From assembly GCA_963978905.1 (NCBI GenBank), contig OZ022259.1, forward strand, positions 24,402,068 through 24,466,067: 64,000 nucleotides of DNA, read 5' to 3'. The notes under the pieces are model-generated. The model saw only the letters and a program-made list of their open reading frames with translations, had not been told where the DNA came from and ran no database searches. The position numbers were made by a program, and so were the translations under genes. Source of the DNA: Trichostrongylus colubriformis. Taxonomy: Eukaryota > Nematoda > Chromadorea > Rhabditida > Trichostrongylidae. Of this stretch, positions 43,356 to 54,087 are shown in pieces (position 1 is the first letter of the stretch; each line of letters starts with the position of its first letter).

Positions 43356-46060
43356 TTAATGGTGCTGAAACAAACTCTCCAGGCGCGACGCGGGAAAGAG
43401 AGCTCGCGAATCCTCGGCCCAGCGTACCACGGTCCCCCAGTGTTGAAGAGTTCGTAAGGTCGGAACATGACCTAAAATGAATTGACCGAGGCGACACCGG
43501 GTGATAGCGACATTGAGGCGGAGGAGGTTATCGATGAACGATGAGGCCTCGGGGTCGAAGTCCGTCCGCGTGGTGAGTAGGATGACGATATCGAGCTCGC
43601 GTCCTTGGATTGAGTCTACCGTGGCTATCTCTATATTACGCTCGCTCGCAAAGTCCTGAAGGAGGCGGAATTGCTCGCGGTAGAATGTAACGACGCCCAT
43701 CTGCCTTGGTTCGAAACCAGCGCGCAAAAGCAAGGTTATAAGGGTGATACATGTTGAGGCTTCGTGCTCGTTTAAGTAGGAGCGAGCCAGCGTTCGTATG
43801 GAGCTGCCGGCAACATCTATTAAGGCAAAGGGTAACCGAGCGTTGGGGAAGCGGAGTCGGTCGAGCAGTTGGCGGCGGTGACGTGTGCGTGCCCCGCTAA
43901 TGAGTGTACCGTTGTAAGAGAGGAGGTTGGGCAGAGCGTTGAGTCTTGGGTGCGCCCTAAAAGTGGTGACAAGGGTCGCCTTAGGTACAAGCGGGGAGCG
44001 CTCCAGAACGTCCATAATGCTTCGTGCGCCGAACAATGCTGGGTTGGCGTCTGTTGGGCAGCGGGTGTGGGGTGGCATCTGATGTGCGTCGCCGATATAC
44101 AGCTGATGTGAATTGGGGAAGAGCGTTGTAAGGCAAGCGAAAATCGGCTCTGGCACTTGTGACGCCTCGTCGACTATTATGCGCTTGCGATTGTCTACAT
44201 GCATTTTGAAGAGACCACCCGTGCCAGTTGTATTCAGGAGAGAAGCTGTAGTTAACAGCAGGATGTCGGGCGACCGCACTTTGAACATAATGGTCACTAC
44301 CTTTTTCACGCACTCAGAGACGTCCTGTTCCGCCAAGATGTATTCGTCGATTTCAGACTCCGACATGTGCGTGGCGCGATCGGGATTTCGTGCATATTGC
44401 TCGTATATAAGCGTCCTCTGCGGAAGCGTGAGGAAAGCTCGCGTTGCTCTTCATTGAGTGACTCACCGAAATCATTGGGGAGCGATTTGAGAATCTCGTG
44501 GATGTCAACGGGAGTTGACGGAGATTCGTCCAAAAATGCTGCCTCGGACAGGTAGCGGAGCAGCCGAACATTGCGGAACTCTTCGATGGACAGCATGGTA
44601 TTAGCGAAATGGGCCACGGCGTTGTTAGTGGTAGCTGTCACAATAAGGGGACCTTGTTTACGCTGAACTAAAAGGCCTGCGATGATAGCTCCGAGGACAG
44701 TTTTGCCTGTCCCGAAGGCCGCTTGTATTTCGACGATAGGGTGGTTAGTGAGTCCCAATTCCAAGGATGCGCGTTGGTCGGTAGTTAGAGTAATAGTCTG
44801 TTGATTGACCCGGAAGGTATCCGGAAAAGGGTGGGGGCTCGTGGGTTGTGACGCGTTTGTAGTCGGTAGCGCTGCGGCTGTAGCAGGTTTCCGATAAACG
44901 GCGTCGAGAATTCGGTGACCGATGGTACCTTGTTCGACGCGCTCTACGATGTGCAGCATCCGCGAAACTGCTTCGTTGGCGGCATTAGCAGACTTAGTCA
45001 ATTTGCCCAGGCGGACATACCCGTCAATCACGCGGTGGTCGTTAACAGTGCGGCCGTGTTCCAACACAAGGCGGGTCAGAGTCGCGTGGTTCCAGGTGAA
45101 ACCAGTTACGCGGACTGATAGCTGTCAGGTGTCCAAATCGTGGAGGACAGAATCTACGCGCATTTGTGTGGTCTGTTCTGCGCCTGTGATCCAGAAATCC
45201 ACCATCCGGCCTCTATTCCAACCTGAGTCCTGAGCCATATCGTCTAACGTGAAGTCAAAACGAATAGGGAGGGCACCGGGCGCCGGGTGGTTGAGCGAGG
45301 GTAACCCAACGCACTGCTGTATCATCGTACATGGTGGCCAGGGCGGCCAGGGTCGAACATGAAACGTTGAAAAGTTTACCCATTTTGCGCTTGGCTGACT
45401 CCGTGTTAGAGAGGTAGTCGTCGAAGTCGCTGACACGGTCAGTCAGCCACGCTTTGTCCTTAGGGCGGAGGTTCATTACGCGTAGGGGCAAAACTCCTTG
45501 GCTTGTGTTAACTGCAAGGAAACGGTGCGCTATTTGGCATAATGCGTCTCGTGCTTGCACGGACACAGGGGGCTCGGAAAACCGGATCGCGGTGGAGCAG
45601 TTGAGTCGAGTTTCCGCGAGTAATAAAGAATATTGGTAGACGGGTTCCAGGTCTGGGGCGCACAAGGATGGGGTGACAGTGACCGCCTCCGGGGCGCCTT
45701 CAAAGACGGCCATAAATTTACGGACTTGGTTGGCGCGAACAATGAGCTGTACTACGATACCCAAGCTCGTCTTACTGTTGACGTGGGGTGTGACGAAGGC
45801 GAAGCGGTCGGCACGAAAGAAGTAGCGCGAGGACGCGTCGAGTGCCGTGGCCCGCGGGATGCGGGAGGACTCTAGAATGTTTGAAGGATCAGCGAGAGCC
45901 GCGCGGGTGGGGGTCACGGAGTAGACCCAAACCAGGTCCTTGATCGAGATCAGAGACTGGTCAAACCCTCGCATGTTGGTCGTAACGTCAATCGCAAATT
46001 GCTCTAGTACAATACAGTGCAGATCGCGTCGGTCGGGGCCTATGATGAAAAAATCTTTTG
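43356..46060 (-). pseudogene. UPF1-type superfamily 1 helicase ORF of the retroelement
   Basis: The frame opens inside the end of ORF4 (about 46060) and runs to 43356 with two frameshifts (near 45300 and near 44440) and one in-frame TGA (45125-45127). The N-terminal ~300 residues have no motif I know. The helicase core follows in order: Q-like TTDQRASLELGL, Walker A AAFGTGKT (about 44701-44724), Walker B VDEASQVPEP (about 44150-44175), motif III GDAHQMPPH, motif IV FRAHPRLN, motif V DSIQGRELDIV, and motif VI LNVAITRCR. This set is UPF1/SMG2-like SF1B, which unwinds RNA or DNA 5' to 3' with ATP. The GPPGTGKT proline pair is replaced by AF. It lies inside the LTRs and belongs to the element. 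It is not a Helitron (PIF1-type) helicase. Confidence 0.85.
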
Positions 46061-46063
46061 CTT

Positions 46064-47533
46064 CTAGAATAACACCGGCCCGTATCCGGTAGCGACTACT
46101 TGGTATAAAACTGGCGGGGAGGCGCCATAAGGTGGGGGAGCTAGAGTGGAGGAATATGATTTGAGAGGGGTCTGTTGGTTGTCGCGTACCAGCTCCTGAT
46201 ACTGGCCTGCCAACGTCTTGTCGATAATGGTCTGGGATTCCTGACGAAACTTTATCGCGGCGGAAAGCGTTTGAAGTTCCATATTCGGAATTTTATTGAG
46301 TGAACTGGGTAGATCGCGTATGTAATTGGGAAAAAGGGACTTAACGAAATACGTGGCGCGATAACCCGAGGGCGGAACCGGTCGATATATATCGAGTGAC
46401 AGTTCGCTAGTGGTATAGTCGCTGATGATACCCGCATACCGGGGCGGACGCGGCCGAACGAGAGGCGCCCATGGGTGAAGATCGATCAGGTCATGGGTAT
46501 GATCCTCCGGAGTCGTCTCCGGGAGATCTTGTCGCCAATTCCGCCATTCGTTCCTTGCAGAGGGGCGAGCTTCTCGCCGAGGCGGGCTGTTGGGGCGACG
46601 CCGTAAGGCTCTCCTGTTAATCCCGAGAGACCCACGACGAGGGGGTGATGACGCTGAAGGGTCATGCGCAGCCCGGCGCTGAGGACGGAGGGGCTCAGAG
46701 TAGCGCTCGGCGTCAGCGACACTAAAGCAATAAGCTCGCCGTGCGCGGCGAGACACCCCTGCCCGAGCTGTTACCCACTGAGGTGGTGAACACGGGCGGT
46801 GAACAAGGGGAGCCCGCGGTCTAGGAGCGGGATCGGCTGGTAACGGTGGAAAAGATGGCGCAACGGGAAAAGGTTCCTGTGGGAGACAGAAGTCCCGCGC
46901 GGAAGCTGAGTCGCGAGGGGACGCTGGCGGGGTCTGTTCCTTGGCGTCCACTGGGGTGGGAGAAGCGGTTGAACCGTTGGCGGGACCCGGGGAGTCCGCG
47001 AGTAAAGAGGAGCCCCTCTCGGAAACTTCGTGATCGAAATTTTCGGGGTTGGGCTCGGGGGTGCGGAGCAAGGCTTCCTCGTCCTCCATCGGGTCGTCGG
47101 CATGAACGGAATGCTGGTGAGCCGTATGTACCATCGAAACGCGCTCAGAAGCCTCGGTGTCAGAAACTGAAGAAATGGCCAAGTTATGGCCAGAATGCGG
47201 TAGCAGGGGGACGACCCCTGTACCGGCACTCGGATCAATGTTCTCAAGAAGTGAGTTGTCGTCCATCAGATACGAACGTTGATACCGTACCGCTCGCGGA
47301 AAACACGTGGAGTTGCAGTTCCAAAAAGAATGGTGAGTCATGGTCACGGAGAATGGAGGTATCAAAGTGTCAATGAGGTGTGGCTTTTCTGGTGTCACTG
47401 GTTCGAGAACTGATTGTGTGGCGAGTAAGTTCAGGAAATTGGTGAGAGAGAGCGCGCAAAGTGCGAGAGTAAGGAAGAAAGTTGGTGTTAGCAGAATGGG
47501 GTCTTGTGCCGGAGATGCGGCAGATGCGCTCAT
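46064..47533 (-). CDS. ORF4: proline/arginine-rich protein with N-terminal hydrophobic segment
   Basis: An intact 489-codon frame. Residues ~13-40 are hydrophobic (TPTFFLTLALCALSLTNFL), a likely signal or anchor. Residues ~130-330 are disordered, rich in Pro, Ser and Arg (RRGSLGINRRALRRRPNSPP). The C-terminal ~120 residues are more ordered and contain a PPPYG motif, which resembles a PPxY late-domain/WW-binding site. Its ATG overlaps the Pol stop in a 4-base ATGA (47530-47533), suggesting coupled reinitiation. No family is recognised. By position it could be a second glycoprotein-like or assembly protein, but that is inference. Confidence 0.6.
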   Translation of the reverse strand: MSASAASPAQDPILLTPTFFLTLALCALSLTNFLNLLATQSVLEPVTPEKPHLIDTLIPPFSVTMTHHSFWNCNSTCFPRAVRYQRSYLMDDNSLLENIDPSAGTGVVPLLPHSGHNLAISSVSDTEASERVSMVHTAHQHSVHADDPMEDEEALLRTPEPNPENFDHEVSERGSSLLADSPGPANGSTASPTPVDAKEQTPPASPRDSASARDFCLPQEPFPVAPSFPPLPADPAPRPRAPLVHRPCSPPQWVTARAGVSRRARRAYCFSVADAERYSEPLRPQRRAAHDPSASSPPRRGSLGINRRALRRRPNSPPRREARPSARNEWRNWRQDLPETTPEDHTHDLIDLHPWAPLVRPRPPRYAGIISDYTTSELSLDIYRPVPPSGYRATYFVKSLFPNYIRDLPSSLNKIPNMELQTLSAAIKFRQESQTIIDKTLAGQYQELVRDNQQTPLKSYSSTLAPPPYGASPPVLYQVVATGYGPVLF

Positions 47534-50500
47534 AGTGACATCATTCGCTTCCTGTACCTCGTATTGTACGGGTGAGTTGGCCCGGAGGGAGGCTGATCTC
47601 TAGGAATAATCGTGGAGCGGGAATAACCGGGAATCGAAACATCTTCCGCATGACAATTAACCAATGCCTCATGTTCTTCCTGGGGAAGCCAGGGAGATGT
47701 GAATACAGGTCCCGAAAGTAGGTGACAACGCTTAACTTGGTTCATATGGACTCTCCTGGGGGCCGAGCTCGGAGACGATATGCTGACAATAACGAGGTGG
47801 GGGTGTTCTACTGAAAGTACCCGGAATTGGCCCAGCCAAGGCATGCATAATTTTGCAGATACGCCAAGGGAAGGGGTGAAGTTTTTCAAGTAGACGCGAT
47901 CCCCGACTTTTATGTCCAGCGATGGAAGGGACTTCTTATCGTATTGCGCTTTGTAGCTTTCCCGTTGTTTCGTGTTGAACTCATACGCGGAGCGCCAAAC
48001 TGAATGGAGGACGGGTAAAAGGCGCTCGATGTAAACACGTGCAGAAATGTCAGACGAGACGTGACGTTCCTCGTGATGGCGCAATATCAAATCGACATTG
48101 AACAACGGATCCCTTCCGAACATTAAGAAGAAAGGAGTATTGTGAGTGCTGCTATGGGTAGTGGTATTGTACATAAAGGTGCACGCTGGAACGAACTGAT
48201 CCCAGTCGGACTGAGAAGAATCGATATAAGATCGTAACATTAACTGAAATGTGGCGAAAACGCGTTCACAGGCTCCATTGCCTTCGTGATGATAGGGGGT
48301 GCAAAAGTACCTATGCACGCGGAGCAATTTCCCGAGTTCTAGCAGAGTTTCAGAACGTAAGTACGAGGCGTTATCGGAGATGAGTTCCGTCATAACACCG
48401 TACTTGAGGACGCATTCATTCAGCAACGCGCGGGCTACCGTAGGTGATGAACAATCCGGTAAGGGCGTAGCGATCACGTACTTGGAAAAGTGATCGATCA
48501 TTGCCATGATGTATCGGTTGCCCCTTTCCGTGGTGTGCATGGGGCCCGTGAGGTCCACGTACACCTTATCGAAAATAGCTACGGGTACGGGAAGCAGAAG
48601 GTCTTCGCGGTTCCTTGCGGCCGCCCTTTTCCGCTGGCAGATGTCGCAGGCGCGACATAACATGTAGACATCCTCTGCCATATGTGGCCAATAGTACCGA
48701 CGCGATAGCTTAGCTAATGTTTTTCGCCAGAAGAAGTGACCCCCTGCGGAGAGGCTTTCATGGAATGCGCGGGATAAGAGCTCTTTTAAACATTCGGGCA
48801 CGACTATGAGATCGTGCCGGGGACCTGGAGGGCTGGACGGCTTATGGTAATACAGGCATCCGTTGGGCTTAAGAAAGCATTGACTGGCTACCTGAAGCAT
48901 GAAAGGCTTGCGATCGTCGGTAACGTCCTCGCTAAAAACCCCGTGACGTAGAAAATGGGTAATACTCTTACAGAAGGCATCTTGCTGCTGCTCGACCAGA
49001 AGGTCGTGGGGGCGGATAGCGACGGGAGAGTACTGTAACAACGGTGGGCCGTCAGGGTGAGGCACGGGTGAGCCAACCAAACACCGTGGAAAGTCCTCTA
49101 TGTCATCCCTGTCCGGGGTATTATCGACAAATCGTGAAGAGGGCAGATCGATTCGTGACAGGCAATCGGCGGCCGTATTGGAGGAACCCTTGAGATACTC
49201 TATAGTGATGTTATAGCTTTGTAATTCTACAATCCATCGGGCGAGGTTATCGTGGACCTTGTTGTGCTTCAACAGAAAAGTGAGCGGCTTATGGTCGGAA
49301 AGGACTCGCGTGCGGTTGCCGTAAATGGTGGCCCTGAAAAACCGTAGCGCGCTGACCATAGCAAATAGTTCAATGTGGGTAGGACTCCAACGCCTCTGAG
49401 AGTCCGATAATGCCTTACTAAAATAACCAATAGCTACGAGTTTCTTATTATCGTCTTGTGCCTGCTGGAACAAGTCGGCCCCGACTGCTACCGTGCTTCC
49501 GTCGGTACATAATATAATGTCTTGGTCGCGCGGATAGGCTAGGCATGGTTTCCGAACGAGGCAATCACGTAAAGCGAGGAATGCCTCCTGTTGGCGAGAG
49601 CCCCACGAAAATGTCGCTTTATCTTTTGTTAGTTCATAAAGCGGGGCCGCTAGTGTCGCGAAGTGGCGAATAAAGCGTCGGAAAAAATTAGCCATGCCGA
49701 GGAAAAGCTTAACCTCCTTCGTAGTAGTAGGGGTGGGAAAATCCTTTACCGCACGGATGTTACGCTCCGCTGGACTATACTATGGAGGACGAAAACGAGA
49801 GGGTGGCGTGTCCACCGTGGTCTTAATGTTAACCAGGGTATGGGTGCAGGATCCTAGATCATAACTGGAATTAGAAATACGGTCGCGATATTCGATGAAT
49901 ACTTGGCGGAGTTGTGCCTTTTCATCGTCGGTGACGTCACTCTGCGAGAGATCTACGTTCGGTGTCGGTTCGGTTACTGTAGGGTCGCGGTCGGTGACCG
50001 CAATGGTGGGCAGCGCGTCTAACGGTGCCTCACGGAGGCCGTCATCAATAGAGTGAGGATCCATTAAGATCCCCGAAACATCGCGGGTTAGCGGAATGGC
50101 CGTTCCCAGCTGTTGGCGTTCGTATACAACTTCGGGTCTCGAAGTAGGGTTCGTGATGAGAACGACAGCTCGCTCAGGGTAAAAGACGGCTGGCGCTACG
50201 AAAAGGTGTTCATTGGAAAGCGCTGATGCCTGGGTTACCATCATCAATGGGAAAAGAATCGGAGAAATGGCGGAGCATCGAACAAGCGTTTCAGTCCGGG
50301 GAGGTACTACCGACGTTGCGGTCGCGTGTATCGTGACCACGTCGGGGTGCGGAGACAAACTGCGTGGAGGTTCATCCAAGGTAAGAATAGGTATTGTCTC
50401 TTTACCTACCGAGAGCGAACCACGGGAATAATTAATGTGCCACGGCGGGAGGCGAGCCAAAAGGTCGTTCCCCAGGATAATGTTATATTTGTCCACTTGG

Positions 50501-50949
50501 CGCGGGACACAGGGGCCGTTTGTGAAATAGACGAGGTGGTCAAGTGCTATGGATCCTATCTGAATATGTACTCGAGCGGTGCCTGCCAGAAGGACAGGGA
50601 TATTCGCCATTCCTAGCGCAGATCGCAGTGGTGAGGGCTGCAATTTGAATACCCCAATAAGATCGGTAATTCCACGACTACTGACGGTGATGGCAGCGCC
50701 GGTGTCGATTAAGGCTAACATCCCTACGCCATTAACTTTGACCGGGATCTGAGCAATAAAAAAAGGAGACGTATGAAGTGCTAATACCTGTAAGGGGACA
50801 AGAGAAGCACGGGGAGGCCAAACCGACTGTGAATCGATAACAATTGTATTTAGGTGGGAGATACCCGGACGGACGATCGCCATTTCCTGGTTGACGGTGT
50901 TCTCGGTCGCTCGAGATGTGTGTTGGCGCCTGGGTGGCAATGGGGTCAC
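47530..50949 (-). pseudogene. Pol: protease, deleted RT, RNase H, integrase
   Basis: One frame interrupted by a single TAG (49780-49782). The protease (about 50540-50760) has LIDTGAAITVS and ILGNDLLARLPP. A linker to RT (YRDRISNSSYDLGSCTH...) ends SRFRPP. The next residues after the TAG are already the RT connection (RAVKDFPTPTTTKEVKLFLG), so the fingers and palm including the YxDD box are gone, roughly 190 residues by comparison with the family. RNase H is complete (CTDGSTVAVGA, the HIELFAMVSALRFF glutamate, SDHKPL, AADCLSR). Integrase has the HHCC zinc region (HESLSAGGH, CRACDICQ) and DDE residues (DLTGPM, SDNASYL, NGACERVF), with a typical C-terminal basic domain. It shares its frame with gag, while the intervening env-like ORF lies in another frame. 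Confidence 0.9.
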
Positions 50950-50989
50950 GTGGCCGCATCGGGCGTGGTATCAGTGTTGGGGGTTCTTC

Positions 50990-51133
50990 CACACCCATAT
51001 AAATAAGGAGCAGATGCCGTAAGACGCGGAGCGTAATAATGCAGCCACAGATAGCAATCCAAATATCGAAAGGAGTCCAATTGCCGAGAAGAGACCATAA
51101 CGAAAACGTGTCGTGTTGGACATTGGGTGACGG
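50990..51133 (-). other. Membrane-anchor segment of the Env-like ORF, beyond its stop
   Basis: In the same frame as the Env-like ORF but after its TAA, the sequence encodes a short linker, a strongly hydrophobic stretch of ~22 residues (DIWIAICGCIITL within it) and a proline-rich tail starting near 50998. This is the expected anchor and cytoplasmic tail of a viral-type envelope protein, cut off from the ectodomain by the stop codon. Confidence 0.6.
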
Positions 51134-52747
51134 TTACACGGACCTCCTGAGGTCCGCGATATGGTCCAAAATACGCTGGTGCTCGAGTGCAGCGCCGAAG
51201 TCCTGGCTACGAGGCCCGTCAGCAACCTCACTCAAATTGGTAATAACCAAATTATGAAATATGGTTAGCGGCAACGATGTGTTAAAGTGTATGGGGTCCG
51301 CTAGGGTGGCGACGCGGCGAAGGCTTTCGGCTGGTACGGGGCCGAGCTGTCCGGTTGAGGTGTCCAAGCGGAGGACGCGGGAGCCGTCCGAAATGTAATA
51401 GAAAAGTACTGTGTTGCATGGCACCTCGGACGCACTGTCTTCAATTACTGCGGTGTCGGTGTCAAAGAAGGCCCGGTGGATAATATCGGGTGGTAGCACT
51501 ATTTCTACTCTGGGGCGAGAATAGCACGTGAAGTTAAATCCGATAAAGCGCCACCTACTGGATGAGAGGGGAAGGCATCTGTGTACCTGTAAGAGGCCGT
51601 TACCAAGGTATGTGGCGGAGATGTCGGTGCGTCCGAGCAGACGCCGAGCGACGAGCGTAGCATTAAGAGTGAGGGCCATCCGGATGGAGAGGCCCAGAAG
51701 GTTAATGCGATCGCAGAGGCCCAGAAGTGTGTGGCGAAAGAGCGAAAGCACAGACGCTTTTGTGGCTCCCTCGACAGCCAGGAGTTGTGCGGAAAGCTGG
51801 TTAGAAGTTACGATGCCTACTGGCGGTGGTACGGAACGGCGGAAGCGGCGAATCAGCGCTACGGCGTACCCCTGATCCGTGACCCGGAGGGTCTTCCCAC
51901 AGTCTACAAAAACATCGGATGATGCGGACCAGGATAGAGCGAATTCCCTTGAATCACTGAGCCATACGTTGCCCACGCGCTGACCGCGCATGCGACCGAT
52001 GGGGATGAACTGGCAGGATTCTTCAGCGATAGGAGTCCAGACAAGTGCCGAACCGTCGCGTAATGTGCACGAACCTGTTCGATATCGACAGGAACTCATG
52101 TCACCTACCAGGGAATCCGGGTGATCGTCCCCATGCTGCGCATAGATTGTAGTATTGAAGAGAAGACAGTTGGTAACCGTTACAGTGTGGGTAGTACAAC
52201 AACCAAAAGGGGCTGTAGGCCATTCTACTACCAACTCATGCGAGGTCCGCCATAGGCCTTCAATCGGAGAGAGACTCCCGTAGTCGCACCGATGGTGGGC
52301 AGCCATCATACGGCAGTGTTCGACGGACACCGTTTGGGTGGCTTCAGTGTGGACAATCGAGCGTGCGCCGAAAAAGTTAATGGAGAATGACGCTGAGGAA
52401 GGAATAATTTTGCACCAATGGGCGGGAGAAGAATAACGTTTGGTATTAGGTCGAAAAATATTTAGAGTGACTTCATCAAAAGAGGCATTAAGCGAGGGCA
52501 AAATATACGAACAGTTGTATGAAAATGGCACGTGAAAGATTTTGTCGTGAGGGTCGTGAGGACACAACCAGGTTGATGAAGCAGTAGAAGAATCAATGAA
52601 ACAGCTGACAAATATGGCTGAGAGAAGGCAGTTAACGGAAGGCGAAAGAGGTGAACGGGAATGCGAGTTACGCGGCGAGTGAGAGCGAAAAATGGATTGA
52701 GACAGTTCTTGATTGCGCTGAAGAAGCGCAGCAATGCGAGCTTGTGC
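51134..52747 (-). pseudogene. Env-like glycoprotein ORF of the retroelement
   Basis: Open from just after a TAA at 52748-52750 to a TAA at 51134-51136. A hydrophobic signal-like segment lies near 52580-52625. The ectodomain is Cys-rich with several N-X-S/T sites (NCS, NAS, NTT, NAT, NFT, NTS) and a furin-type site RRFRR followed by S (about 51832-51852), then a hydrophobic/Pro segment. Cleavage site, glycosylation and the anchor just downstream support an envelope fusion-type protein. I cannot assign it to a known class (baculovirus F-like, phlebovirus-like or gB-like). It lies between gag and pol rather than after pol, and is broken by the stop before its anchor. Confidence 0.6.
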
Positions 52748-52884
52748 TTAGGTCGTGTCATCCTGTGTATTACTCCGAGGTGCGGAAGAGGAATTGTAAC
52801 TATTAGGTTCGTCGAGAACTGGTATTTCGGAGCTCAGGAAGGGCATCATCGTCGCGTTTCGTTGCTGCCCGCGTGAGTAAGGGA

Positions 52885-54087
52885 CTACCTGCCCTGAAGT
52901 AGGGGGGTCCCGCGGGGGATCTGGTCGCGAGGGGAAGGGCATTGACGCGAAAGGTGACCGTGCCCCCCGCAATTGAAACACCTAATACCGGACTCGTACT
53001 GTCTGGGACGGCGTTGATCTGACCGTGGGCGACTATCCCAGCGCTGCCGAGATTCAAATCGGGTGCGACGTGGGGCAGAGGCGGCCTGATCCCGGCGTGG
53101 TTGCTGCCGGCGGGCAAGGGACATGCGACTCACCTGAGTCGCCAGGGCCTGAACGGGCTGAGTGGCCGAGTGAGTCGCTGGGTGCATTAAGCGGTCTCCC
53201 GCGGCTTCGGCTAGTAGTTGTTCAACCATTTGCGCCCGCGTTACGGCTTGCTCAAAAGAAGTGGGATTATCTAGGCGGACAAAATAGCGAATGTCTCCGC
53301 GTAGCCTAGCCACATATTCCTCGAGGGTGCGCTCCTTCTGAGTAACGATGTCTTGTCCTGCGGTGGCGGCCCGGACCAAGTTGCGAATCCTATCGGCAAA
53401 GTCGACACTTGATTCAGAAGGGCCCTGCTGGCAAGCCGAGAGGGCCTGGCGCGCCAGGTGTCGGCGTTGAGGGCTCTCGAAGGATGACCGGAGGTGATCT
53501 ACGATGACCTCATAACTGCTACGCTGCAATTCGGATAATTCCTCTACCTTTTCGCGAGCCGCTCCTTCCAAGTGACCGACAAGCAAGTTTGCTTTTTGCT
53601 CAGAGGACAAGGGGACTGATCGCATGCGCAAGATGTCTTCAAACCGGCGTAACCATACTGAAAACTGCGGGGAGTCTCCGCTGCCAGAAAAAAGAGTCAG
53701 CCAGGGTATGGCACCTTAAGGGAAGCACTGGACTACGGGCGGCTGGGACTGGACTCTCTCTCCCACGGCTGCAAATGAAGTGTTTAGTTCGCGGAGCAAA
53801 CTAAGATTACTTGCCGAAATCTGCCGGGCCAGGGATGCGGTGGTGGAGCGGGCGACGTGCCATGCTTCCGTCACAGCGGTAGCAGTGGCGTCGCGCAGTT
53901 CTTTCGCATCTTTCCCATGCACCGGGTCGGTATCGCTTAAGTCAATGAGGGTGGAACGAAGTTCCTCCGTGAACTTGGGTAAGACAGGTAGAGACTCGTC
54001 ATCACCGTCGGGTGGGGGGAGAGGTTCGTCCTTGCCCATGGCAAGTCGGGACTGGGAGCGGGTTGTTGGACCGGAATTACGGGACAT
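52885..54087 (-). pseudogene. Gag with one CCHC zinc knuckle
   Basis: A single frame interrupted by a TAA at 53716-53718. The N-terminal 123 codons are charged and end in a predicted helical region. After the stop the frame continues into the capsid-like part (QFSVWLRRFEDILRM, retrotransposon Gag-type LxxLxGxAxxKV features, EYVARLRGDIRYF), then a basic region and the zinc knuckle CFNCGGHGHLSRQC (CX2CX4HX4C). It ends at 52885. An overlapping frame leads toward the env-like ORF. The last codons contain CAGGTAGT, a possible splice donor. Confidence 0.85.

Noticed and set aside
43356..46060. Helicase ORF as a Helitron Rep/Hel or a host UPF1 gene
   Set aside because: Motifs are UPF1-like rather than PIF1-like, there is no Rep domain, and the ORF lies inside the LTRs in the same orientation and compact arrangement as pol.
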